DNA from: Botryosphaeria dothidea
Lineage: Eukaryota; Ascomycota; Dothideomycetes; Botryosphaeriales; Botryosphaeriaceae
Direction: 5' to 3'
DNA length: 64,000 nucleotides
Assembly (NCBI GenBank): GCA_011503125.2
Contig: WWBZ02000062.1
Span: 620,001-684,000 of the forward strand
Shown here: positions 46,760-56,396 of the stretch, in pieces
Layout of the letters: every line of letters begins with the position of its first letter
Numbering within the stretch: the first letter of the stretch is position 1
Notes under the pieces: model-generated
The model's input: only the letters and a program-made list of their open reading frames with translations
Told to the model about the DNA's origin: nothing
The model's database searches: none
Program-made: the position numbers and the translations under genes

Positions 46760-49700
46760 TTACCCCAGAACAATAACATCATCCCAAGGGTTTGCCCTCT
46801 TCCAAGCATGCTTGTATATCTTCCCGAGGCCACGGCGCTCTGCAATGTTTCGTTCCGTATCCCATTTGATGAGCATCACGTTGTATAGCGGGAAACCGCG
46901 CACGTCTACCCGCTTCTCGCTTCCAAAATACTGGGCTTCCGAGATGACGATGAATTCTCGCTCGCAGGATTGGATCTTGGCCAAAGCATCAGGGCTGTGC
47001 AGCTTCATGTTTCCGACAAATTTCTCACTTGAATCTAGAATGTGCACCTCGCTGGAGGTCACCGTACTCATCTCCGGATTGCTCTGCTCCAAGAAGAGAT
47101 GCGTCTCTTCTCTGTTCCAATAATTTCCAACTTTGAACCTTGCGCAGCTCGTTCGAAAAATGAGGTGGCGCTCGTCAAGACCGTTGAGAAGGGAAAGCGG
47201 CAGATCTGGTGTTTCTCCACGTGATTCTGGGAGTTCTTGATCATCTGGAGGCTCTGGGACTCCGAGTTCTCCTTTTCTCCTATGGAGAGGAACGATTTTC
47301 CTTGCCTGTAGCTTCTTGCGGCAGACACACCAATGAAGGAGTGGCCCAATCCGCTCTTCTTTATCTCCAGAGCCGATCAGCTTGACGAGCCCACCAGTAG
47401 AGTCGGTGCGAACATCGAACGTCTGTTCGTACTGTACTTCACCTATCCACCCAGCCCAAGACCAAGTTGGTGGTACAATGGACTTGTGGGGTGATAGATT
47501 GACGGAGCTGGTGCGGCGAGTGATGGCTTCCGCCGGCTGCCACAAAAGCGCGACGTCCAGATATTTTGGCGGCATGTGGAATGTGGAGTAGGAGGGACAC
47601 CCGAAGGATTTATTCAAATCAAGAAGGTTTATCGCGCCGGTGAATGCCCCCAGTACATCGCTCTGCTTGGTAAGCTCCCGCGGGAGTACTGACGCACGAG
47701 GTTGGCGTACTCGTCGAAAACGGGAGGGCGAACAAGACGAGAGCTGCCATCTTCCATGATATTCCAAGGCTCTGGGCTGTGATGGCTCATAGGGAGACAC
47801 TGAAGGCGTAATCCTGGGATTGCTGAATGCAAGGGCGGCATGTCTTCGCAAGCGATGGTCTCCCGGCAATGCCAGAAGAAGCTGCCATTGGTGAAGATCA
47901 GCAAGCGCTTGGAGAGCATTTGTTCTTGCAATTTCCACGCTCTTAATTGTCAGGGAATCAACTTTTGAGCGATGTTGAGCTGAGAAACAATTTGAATCTC
48001 GTCGGAGATTTCCTCGAATAGTTGCTTTTCGTACCATGGATTGGTACCTTCTGGATCCACGCCGGCGATTGCCGTCTGAGGCTTTGTCGCTGTCAGCAGC
48101 AACAATTGTGAGGATAGCGTTTTCGTAGATGGAGCCCATCTTTTTCAGGCCCGAGTGCACCTTGTCTTCGTCATCTTGTATGATGCACAAAGAATCCACC
48201 CACAGGAAACTGAAGCCCAGCTCATCCGTCACTTCTATTGCATGACGAATGGTCTTTGGAAGTGTCTCAAAATCAAGACCTCTGGGCTTCATGCGATCCT
48301 CAAAATTGCTTTTCTTGGTCATGTGGTGTTGGAAATTGAGTTGATTTGATTATTGTCTGGATTATTGGCATGTCCCATGAGAGGGGTATGAGAGGGTGCC
48401 TGCTATATAGACTATTTGACGCTAAACCTAATTCGGAGCATTCTAAGACGATATTTCCAACATGTGGTCAGTAATGCCACCCCAAACATAACTCAGCGTC
48501 AGATATTGGAATCTGTGTGTATCGGCCTTGATAAGGTAACGTCTTCGCAAATCGATCAGCAGGAAATCCTGCGAATTTGAAAGTGCGGGAGAAGCAAACG
48601 TGGACAGTGATTCTTCGCAAAGTCTGTGGTTTTCACAGCATTGTGAGAGAAATTCTCTGGCAACCTGGAAATTTACGTGGAGGGGATTGAGACGACGGCC
48701 GTAAATGAAGCTGGCATCTTCAGCAACTGAGATGGATGGGTCAACAAGCTGCAACGAAAAGCTGCTCAGCATTGAAAGCGGAGATCTCGGAGCTCTCCCG
48801 TATCCGTGGAGTTCTAGGCGCAGCTGTCTGGTATCTGAGCCCTTCTTAGGCATCTTGATGAGCACCCACGCAGACAATGCTGTCTTGTCTTTCTCGTGAA
48901 AAGGTAGCGTAAGAGAAAGAGCTGCTTCCACTGCCAAAAGAGCCTGCTTGTCCTTTTCCTTCATTTTGAACGCTGCATTGTCTCTTGCATTGTCTGCGTT
49001 GAGGACCTCAAGTACATTCTTTGCACCCCTGGCGGCGACCAGCCTGGCTTCTTCGATCTCTTGTTCAATTGAGTCTTTCGGAAGTTTGACAGGTTGAGCG
49101 GAAGTAGCCTGCTTCGACTCAGATAATTCAGATATCTGTTGGGAGGAACAGGGTCTGATCGAACCAAGGGTCAACACCGAAAATTTGTTATATAGCTACT
49201 ATATAAGAGGGACCGGGTCACCTACCCTCCTCCTCCTTATGCCAATCTACAATGAACTTCACTCCCTGTATAAACAACTCGTTTATCCAACAATATCCTA
49301 GGCTTCAAAGGGTTTCTCTCCAACGGCGTCGACCATGGAGTGATTTTGGAGAACATTGCAGCGTCCACATACGGCAAGCCTTTGGATGGTCTGGATGATG
49401 ATTGATGTCGACCAGTATTATTTAAGGCCTGTTGTGCATGATCTCGGGCTTCGGTAGGTGCGTGACTGTGCCCAAATGGCCAGTCCCTTTCATGAGTAAA
49501 CTTTCTCCCGAACATATCCGTATTTTCTGCCCATCTGCTGAATGACCACTTCTTCCATTTGTCCTGGACGTGGTCTTGTATTTCCGGATTTGTCAGTAAC
49601 GGGTCGTTCTCTTCTTTGCACAACGACCAGAATACGATGCGACAGAATTTACACCAGTTCCGATTCTGAAGAACGTGCTCGAGAGTCCATGCGAACTGCG

Positions 49701-49857
49701 GAGGTACTCCTTTTTCGTCATTGGGGTTGTCTGATGATACTTTGATCTCATTAGTGGTCTTGAAATGCGCTCGGAAGGGTAACTTGTTGCATTTCGTGCA
49801 CAAAGAGTCTCCAGAAATCCCAGCTTTGGCTCCCATGGTCATGGTTAGATCAAGCAT
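46760..49857 (-). pseudogene. HET-domain (heterokaryon incompatibility) gene, disrupted
   Basis: A typical large HET gene is recognisable. N-terminal Cys part (CTKCNKLPF, WCKFCRIVF; 49857-~49240), then exon ~49138-48469 with FLLIDLRRRYLIKA and YLTLSYVWGG, then the rest of the HET domain (FLWVDSLCIIQDD, MGSIYENAILTIVAAD), PPTWSWAGW, and the C-terminal YNVMLIKWDTERNIAERRGLGKIY, stop at 46760. Breaks: (1) a 134-bp MITE inside the HET domain right after WGGITDHM; (2) two opposite frameshifts near 47938-47945 and 47678-47684, between which the family-like sequence (LQEQMLSKRLLIFTNGSFFWHCRE) is out of frame; (3) an unresolved 5' exon junction near 49250. HET proteins trigger cell death on non-self fusion; this copy looks dead. 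Confidence 0.75.
48321..48468. mobile_element. 134-bp MITE with 9-bp TIR and 7-bp target duplication
   Basis: The element proper is 48328-48461. Its ends are perfect 9-bp inverted repeats (GTTGGAAAT / ATTTCCAAC). It is flanked by the direct repeat ATGTGGT (48321-48327 and 48462-48468). Removing one repeat plus the element (141 bp, a multiple of three) puts the two halves of the HET domain side by side in one frame. It has no coding capacity. A 7-8 bp duplication suggests hAT-like mobilisation, but the ends lack the hAT CAGGG start, so the superfamily is open. Confidence 0.8.
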
Positions 49858-51486
49858 TCCGTCCTTGATGCTGATTATCGAGTCTGTCGGCGCTTTTACT
49901 CCTTTTTGAAGAATTTTGAGATATTCGAGCTCCAACTCTGGACAGCTTCTCGCGTATCGTTGGGCTGGCCGGGTTCAAATGATTGCTCTTTGTCAGACTA
50001 TTTTGCCCTACTATATCAGGCATCACATTCTTTCGGGCATCAAGATCAATAGCTACTCTTTGCCACCTCCTTACTACTCCTCATATTCACAAGCTTCGGA
50101 TATCAACATCGGCTTCTATTCTCCTCGGTTATTCAAACACTCTTTTATGTATATAAGTAAGCCTACCGACCTCCCTCTCAGGAGATAGGCAGAATCTACT
50201 CTCTTTTCTGACCTCACAACTCTTCACTCTCAAATTCAACACTCTTCGATAGTGCTTCCTGTTGCATTTTGAAGCCAAAATCTTGCCCCAAAGATAGGTG
50301 ACATTGTGTGGTATATCCTCGGAAAAAGCAGCTCTTGTGAAAGACAGTGCAGACTCTGAGTCGGTCAAGTGGCGGGGAGATAATAGATACAGGAGCGCAA
50401 CCTTCGTGAAAGATTCTCTAACGAGGTATAATTTTGACGTTTTTTTAGTATCATGCACCGTCCCCGTTGTCGTGGCGTATGTGAAATGCTTGGGATACTG
50501 AAGACTTCGGGATGCTGACATGGTCAATCTTCTTTACGTGAAGACGGACATTATAAGCGCAGGCTGTCACAGCAGGTTACCAGCTGAAAACCTACAAATC
50601 ACGCCACATTGGAGAATCGGAGTGGGGTTTTGCCGCTGCGACTGGGTGTCATTGTCTGCACAGTTTCGTACGACATTGATGGATGATAGGCAACCGCGGT
50701 GATTGAAACGCCAAGTTTCGTCATTGAGAGATCCAGGCCCGCGTGCCAGAAAGCAAGGCTGCGCGAACCACATATGAGAATGACGGATATGATAAGGCAT
50801 TGGCTGCACACAACTAGCCCCCACTGGTTTGATGCAGGGCTCCAAGTGTGATTATTTATCAACCCGCAGCTAAAGGTTCGACGGAGATACAGGCAAACCT
50901 CTCGACCGTTGTGTGCCATCCAATAGATGACTAGCCGTGAAGACTCTCTGTTCTTCAGCCTTGCAGAGTGATGCAACCCCTCCCCAATCACCTGCTCATT
51001 CCTGGCCACAGATATTCTAATGTCCTCTCTCGCTTTATTTCGTCAGTCAGCCCGCCTGCCGTGTGACCCGAGCGTTTTATTTTCCCCTTCCCGCTGCTGG
51101 CTTTTTGCTGCATCTTTGGTCGTTCCTGCTGCGAAGCGGTTGGGGGAACTGAATCTAGTAAATTCGGCCTCTCGCAAAGCGACGCTCCCATTCTGGTGCT
51201 CCGGGCCTGCTCACTCGAGCGACTGCGGCAATGCGATCTGTTCGCTATGCTACCAGGGCAGAGATACGGGCGTTCCCGCCGCACATGTACTCACTGTAGC
51301 ACGATTTGGTTTAGCGTCAGTGCCGGGGTAGTTTCAACTAATTGTTTCAACGACAGTCAACATACATAGCTGTCCATCTCAATTCAAGCCAAAATGTACA
51401 CACAAGACTTCCAAGTGGCCGATACACCGAGCAGGTGACCGTAAAGTCTACCATCAAAACATATGTGAAAATTTCAAAAGTAGCAT
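49858..51486. other. AT-richer stretch without supported gene
   Basis: About 1.6 kb. The longest frame (50129-50527, -) has no recognisable motif. The sequence includes the 5' region of the HET gene. I see no RNA gene or transposon end. Confidence 0.5.
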
Positions 51487-52527
51487 TCAGACGCCCGGAG
51501 AAGCATTTGAGAAGAAGACTGAGAGCACGGCCGCATAACCTGCAGATACAACCATCATCTCCAGGTTCGATGCCTTCAACATGACCGAGACGACGGATGA
51601 GAAGGCAACAATAAAGATGGCTACGACCGACAGCTGCACCCCCTTCCGTGGTTCATACGACAACACGCCCAAGGGGACAGTCAGAAAAGTGGCGCTGATG
51701 AGCCCAATGATGAGGCGTCCCAGCCATGCGGCGATCATGTCGTTGTTCTGATGCCGCAACGTTTTTCCCCGTACTCCTGGCCCTCCGAAGACGTTCCCGT
51801 CGCCCTCTCGCTCCCCACTGAGCTGCTGCTCTCTTTTCGAAAGCTTTCGGAACCGCAGGTCGCGCAGGTATCTATGGATCAGGCACTGCAGAGGGTCCTT
51901 TCGGTCTCGCGTCCGCTTGTCTACCCTCAGCTGCCGAGACTTGTACATCTCTGTCAGGCTCAGGTCAGTGCGGGTGCTGCACTGCTCTTCGTTGTCGAGT
52001 AGCGAGAAGGTGTCCATCGACATTAGCGTGTTGAATGCGGATAAGGCTTCGTCTAAATTGCGTTCTGCAGTGTTAGCGCCGCTGCTACCAGGATTGAGAC
52101 TGTTGAGCTGGACCGTACCGTATTCCTTGACCAGACCTCACAGTTTCAGGATCTTCTCGCGTGAGATCGTCTCTTCTAGTTTGGGTATCCGCGCGTCTTT
52201 TTTGCACCACGCCAACCCAAGTCTATCGGTGGTCGATGGCTCGATGTCCAGGCTGAGGCCAGCTTTGTAGAAGTCGTGGTCGATCTCTGCGATCTCGGCC
52301 TCGAGGAAGTGGGGGTTTAGCAGGTGCGATGTCTTGAAGCGGCGGAAGCCGTAGAGTGTTAGATTACTGTCCGCCGTGCTTTCTTCCCATCGTTTTCGGA
52401 ACTCTTCTCTCGGCTTTGACAAGCGCTGGCTCTCGAACTCGATGACCTCCGTTGGAACCGGTGCATCGCTGAGCTTTGATGATGTTACGGAAGGGCAAGT
52501 GGACTGATGAGGACTTTGCTGTGCCAT
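51487..52527 (-). pseudogene. DUF6594 family membrane protein with in-frame TGA
   Basis: The frame from ATG 52527 (MAQQSPHQS) to 51487 is 347 codons long, broken only by a TGA at 52138-52140. N-terminal part: PREEFRKRWEES, FRRFKTSHLLNPHFLEAEIAEIDHDF, ISREKILKL. After the stop, GLVKEYGTVQLNSLNP continues the usual DUF6594 (PF20237) helix, and the C-terminus has three membrane spans (WLGRLIIGLISATFLTVPLGVL; VQLSVVAIFIVAFSSVVSVML; MMVVSAGYAAVLSVFF), the family's signature end. CGA to TGA explains the stop. A 42-bp in-frame intron (donor GTGAGG at the stop) could rescue it but would delete conserved residues. Function of the family is unknown. Confidence 0.7.
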
Positions 52528-53711
52528 GGCCTTAGATTCGAAGCAGCAAAGACTAAACGATACGATGAACCCAGACTCAACAGAGGCGTCATCTAAATGA
52601 GGCTCTAGGTCGCAAATAATCAGGCTGAACAAAGCACTGCGATGCTGATCTTAAATTCGCTCGTGTCGAACTTCAATCCAATTGCCGGGGGGCTTTCTGA
52701 CTGCATAATGAGGCTGCATTACAGGAGTACCCTGCAACCCAATGCTCTTCTGCGAGTCGATGTGACTCTGTGCTATCGCATCGCCGGTCGACCGCCCGAA
52801 CTTCTTGTATGTGGGGTTTGTGATGGACACACGAACATCCGGCTGCAGTGCTCGCCTGAGGATCCAGGCATACGGGTCTCATACGTCCCTTTTGGCCTCA
52901 ATTCTGTGACAGAGCCGTTCTCTCCATTCTTTGTTAGAGAGATGAGACTCCCAAGGGAAATCACGAGGTATGTGCCATAGTCATCTCTAAGCCACCAGCA
53001 AGGCTCCTTCAAGGATGAATAATCCTATGCCAATGCAGGTGAATGCCTACAGGTTGTGAATAACAGCGTAATTAAGACTGATAGTATCATAGCAAGGCAT
53101 TGCGTTCTTTTACGATCCGAACGAAATCGAGAGATGTCTAGCAACAATTTAGAGCATAATACCAGTGATACAGCCATGTGTCGGCAGCACTCTGCTTGCC
53201 AGGGAATAATTGCCAAAATACCACAGTGATTCCCAATATATTGCGATCGTGACGTTGGAGGTATGTGTTATTACCCTTGTAGATACGGAGCCTGGAAGAA
53301 GTGGGACTGATTTATGTTGCTAGATGATTGCGGTGATCTTTGGCTAGGCCATGCTTACTGCATTGTGTCAGCCCGAAGGCTGTGCGGGGAGGTTTAGTTT
53401 GGTGTTCCCGCACGGGCGTTAAATCATACAAATTGCTGCAGTTCAAGGTCGCCTACATGCTAGTGCGCATGAGCTGAACCTGCAAGCAGCTGTAGGTCAC
53501 CGTAAATAGAATGTGGAGCCTTGGTCACTAGTCACTAGTCGCTATGAGTCAGCGTGAATCACTTCGATTTGCCCCGCGTCAAGAGTAGCGAAGCCACGAG
53601 CTACTTGGGTGTATATATATCCTTTTCAACCATCACGCCATTTTCCTCTTCGAACATACAATATCCAGCTTGTAGGAGAAAAGTCTTCCTATCACATTTC
53701 CATCATTCGCC
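52528..53711. other. Spacer upstream of DUF6594 relic and GST-like gene
   Basis: About 1.2 kb between divergent genes. Short frames only. A CACTAGT-type direct repeat lies near 53525-53540. The right end (53600-53711), with a TATA-like tatatat, is the GST promoter. Confidence 0.55.
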
Positions 53712-54551
53712 ATGCCAACGGCCTCAACTCCATCCAGCCCTATCATCTTCTATGACATCGCCACGCGTCCGCCTGCGGAGAAAACCTGCTGCTCACCAAA
53801 CCCCTGGAAAACCCGACTGGCACTCAACTTCAAAGGTCTCTCATTCTCGACCTCATGGGTGGCTTTGCCCGACATTGCAAAAGTCCGCAGCAGTCTCAAA
53901 GTACCACCCTGTCGCAAATTTGCCGATGGCACCGACTTCTTTACCCTGCCCATCATCGAGGATCCCGCCACTGGTTCGTTGGTCGGCGACTCCTTCGACA
54001 TCGCTGTCTACCTCCAGAACACGTATCCGAACTCGGGCGCGGGCGACCTTTTCCCCCCTCAGACGATCGACTACGTCTTCACGCCCGATCTTGCGATACT
54101 TGTACCGCTGACGGAGTGTCGTGAGAGTGAATTTCCTGAGTACGCCAAGTTCAACGTGAACGTCGACGCGGCCTTCAGCGCACATGCACAGCTCACAGTT
54201 CAGGGGTTTCCGTTTGATCCAGCCACTGCCGAGATCACTAAGGCGGAATTCGTTCGGCGCGCGGGAGTCACGTGCTGGGAGGACTTTGCCTTGGTTGGCG
54301 AGGCGCGAGAGAAGATGAAGGATTCGTTCCGGAACATGCTGGGCGGTCTGGCGAAGCTATTCTTGAGGGACACTAGTGGGCCCTTTCTACTCGGAACAAG
54401 GGCTAGCTATGCAGACGTGATCGTCGGTGGGTGGCTGCGGATGATGCGCGCGACTCTACCAGAGAGTGAATGGGAGGAGGTGAGAAGTTGGCACGAGGGT
54501 CTTTTTGGGCAGTTGCATGATGCGTTGGAGGTATATGCGGAGATGAAATAG
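53712..54551 (+). CDS. Glutathione S-transferase-like protein
   Basis: Single exon, 279 aa. Residues ~10-105 are a GST N-terminal thioredoxin-like domain (FYDIATRPP...SPNPWKTRLALNFKGL, TLPIIEDPATG, VGDSFDIAVYLQNTYP); the cis-proline of LPII and the DSFDIAxYL helix are the glutathione-site landmarks. The C-terminal helical domain follows (FRNMLGGLAKLFL, GPFLLGTRASYADVIVGGWLRMM). This matches the fungal GST group in which the usual catalytic Ser/Tyr/Cys is not obvious; C26/C27 or S28 near the N-terminus are candidates. Related proteins serve in detoxification and in secondary-metabolite clusters, but no cluster surrounds this one. ATG 53712 has a clean context (tcgccATGcc). Confidence 0.85.
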   Translation: MPTASTPSSPIIFYDIATRPPAEKTCCSPNPWKTRLALNFKGLSFSTSWVALPDIAKVRSSLKVPPCRKFADGTDFFTLPIIEDPATGSLVGDSFDIAVYLQNTYPNSGAGDLFPPQTIDYVFTPDLAILVPLTECRESEFPEYAKFNVNVDAAFSAHAQLTVQGFPFDPATAEITKAEFVRRAGVTCWEDFALVGEAREKMKDSFRNMLGGLAKLFLRDTSGPFLLGTRASYADVIVGGWLRMMRATLPESEWEEVRSWHEGLFGQLHDALEVYAEMK

Positions 54552-55107
54552 GGTGTTGGGTCAAACTCGGTTAGTCAGTAGAAGCATAAGAGCTTTTATT
54601 CAGCATTGCTCCTCTCCTTCACTTCCCTAAGCCGTCATCATTTCTTCCGCTTTCTACTCTGATACCTTCTATCCTGTTGGCAGTATTAATACTATGGACA
54701 CCGAGTGTCTTACTCAAGAAGACCCGAGGAGGCTGAAGATCTGGATATGTTTCGTTGTGAATACAGCAGGATATCGTGCTCGAAGAGCGTGACGAGCACA
54801 CGAGTTTTTGAAGCATCTATAATTAAATCCACAAAATCGAGTCTTGAAGTAATTGTTCAAAAGCGCTGCCTCCATTTCCGCGTATAAGAGCACGTAAAAG
54901 CATATTGGAAATCCTCCCGAAGCCGATCACAAATTCTCATCGTCTATGCCTTCCACTTCTTTAGGCCTTTAGCACTCCAGGCCACCAAGATGAGGCTACC
55001 TCCTGTTGGAAGGAGCAAAAGGACGAGAGTCCGCGCAATTGCTTCAGGCGGCTAGATATCCTCTATACCACACCTCGGGAATTCAGAAAGTGGTGGATGC
55101 TGCTCAA
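54552..55107. other. Transition zone before the transposon block
   Basis: 556 bp with no supported gene; base composition is still mixed and CpA/TpG are present, unlike beyond 55.5 kb. Confidence 0.5.
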
Positions 55108-55217
55108 GTTCTAACCAGGGCTCGCAACAAGCGGCTTGCAAGCACAAGCGGGTTATTTCCAGCGGCTTGTCAAGCGATTGCAAGCGGGGGTCGCTTGCTG
55201 CGAGCCCTGATTCTAAC
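55108..55217. mobile_element. 94-bp hAT-like MITE
   Basis: The element is 55116-55209. Ends CAGGGCTCGCAACAAGCG and CGCTTGCTGCGAGCCCTG are inverted repeats with one mismatch in 18. The flanks GTTCTAAC (55108-55115) and ATTCTAAC (55210-55217) are an 8-bp duplication with one difference. CAGGG termini and 8-bp duplications are hAT features. The interior is filled with CAAGCGG/CCGCTTG sub-repeats, common hAT transposase-binding arrays. Too short to code. Confidence 0.85.
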
Positions 55218-55385
55218 GTCTCCATCTGAAAAAGTGATGGAAAATGAGCTCAACCACCTCCGTTATCTGTTATTGGATAGCATATTAGCTTAGTCATTCA
55301 TTCTAAGACGTCTTAGGGATTAATACCACGGGCGCCTTAGTAACTAAGTAATTAAGTTATTTATTTATTAATTCCAACCGATTAA

Positions 55386-55538
55386 TGTTACGACGGACCG
55401 ACCGTGTTGGGTTTCAGTCGGTGTGTAAGACCATTCGGCCAACCTCCCGTCGACTCTCAGTCGACAAAAGGTTCAGCAATGATCAGCCTGGTGGCTGATC
55501 GTGCCCCAACAACTCTATATACAGGTAGATCCGTAACA
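55386..55538. mobile_element. Solo LTR (153 bp)
   Basis: It starts TGTTACG and ends CGTAACA (7-bp inverted ends, TG...CA), and is flanked by the 5-bp direct repeat ATTAA (55381-55385, 55539-55543). The interior has small hairpins (GATCAGCC-TGGT-GGCTGATC; GTCGACT-CTC-AGTCGAC). It keeps CpA and TpG, unlike the RIP-hit DNA right after it. Most likely left by LTR-LTR recombination of a Gypsy- or copia-type element; no internal region remains. Confidence 0.8.
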
Positions 55539-55543
55539 ATTAA

Positions 55544-56174
55544 GTATAAATTTTATTAGATTATAAGCCTAGATAGTACTTAAGTAATAGCCTAATCGGC
55601 CGTAGTTACTTAGAATTAATTTCTACTAAATACTACTAAATCCGGCGTATCTATATAAGGTAGCAAAGCCGAAATAATAGTATTACTTTTAACTAAAAAT
55701 CTATATATAAGAAGAAAGAAAAGAGAGTCTAGAAAGAGAGGACGAAGAGTAAATATATCTAGTCGCTTAGTACTAGGCCCGTATAATAGCTTATATTCGG
55801 TACACTCGCGGAAATATAGTAGTATTCTATCTACGAGAAGACTAAGCTAAAGAGAAAAGAAAGAAAGGTTTAAGTAAGATAGCGCTACTTATATATCTCT
55901 CTAGAGTCCCTTTTACTAGTAGCGAGTTATAGAGTTTTCTTATTAAGCTTTATTAAGCTTTAGAGTTCTCTTAATCTAAGGTCTCGCCGTAGAATCTATC
56001 TAAGATATTCTTAGAGTTTAAACCGTAATAGCCCGTACCCTAGTATCTAACCGAGTTATTCTTAATATAGCTAGAGCCTCTAGTTACTATTAAGTATCTA
56101 TCTAGTTATCTAGAGTAGTAGTACTTAAGAGGCCTAATAATCTAAAACTATTTATTAGATAAGTACTTATTATA
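55544..56174. repeat. RIP-mutated AT-rich DNA of unknown origin
   Basis: CpA and TpG are almost absent and TA is very frequent, so this was once a repeat. No long frame survives. I cannot say which element it came from. Confidence 0.6.
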
Positions 56175-56179
56175 TTAAT

Positions 56180-56378
56180 TATTAAGAAAATAGCCGTACT
56201 AGCCGTAGTTTAGTTATCCGGTAATACTAGATAAGTAGACTAGTTAAGGGCTACTAGGCCTTTCTAGATAGGACTAGTATAGTACGTAATCTATACGTAT
56301 ATCTTCTAGTATAGTTACGGTAGGTAGAAGAAAAAATATCTTTCTATAAGCTATCTCTATACCGCTACTATCGTAATA
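56180..56378 (+). repeat. 5' LTR of the copia element
   Basis: 199 bp, identical to the 3' LTR except for five transitions. Its first dinucleotide reads TA instead of TG, itself one of the five changes. Confidence 0.93.
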
Positions 56379-56396
56379 GGTTATAAGCCTAGGTTC
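56379..56396 (+). other. Primer-binding site, initiator tRNA-Met anticodon-arm type
   Basis: GGTTATAAGCCTAGG directly follows the 5' LTR. Allowing RIP-type changes (G to A, C to T), it is complementary to the anticodon stem-loop of initiator tRNA-Met, the 'half-tRNA' primer used by Drosophila copia and some fungal copia elements, rather than to a tRNA 3' end. Confidence 0.6.

Noticed and set aside
48328..48461. The HET-interrupting segment read as an ordinary intron
   Set aside because: No GT-AG pair restores the frame, whereas TIRs plus a perfect direct duplication explain it fully.
50129..50527. 132-codon minus-strand frame
   Set aside because: No domain, signal peptide or codon bias; starts at an isolated position in AT-rich spacer.
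55303..55316. CTAAGACGTCTTAG perfect palindrome
   Set aside because: Isolated 14-bp palindrome, no paired copy or flanking duplication; likely chance.
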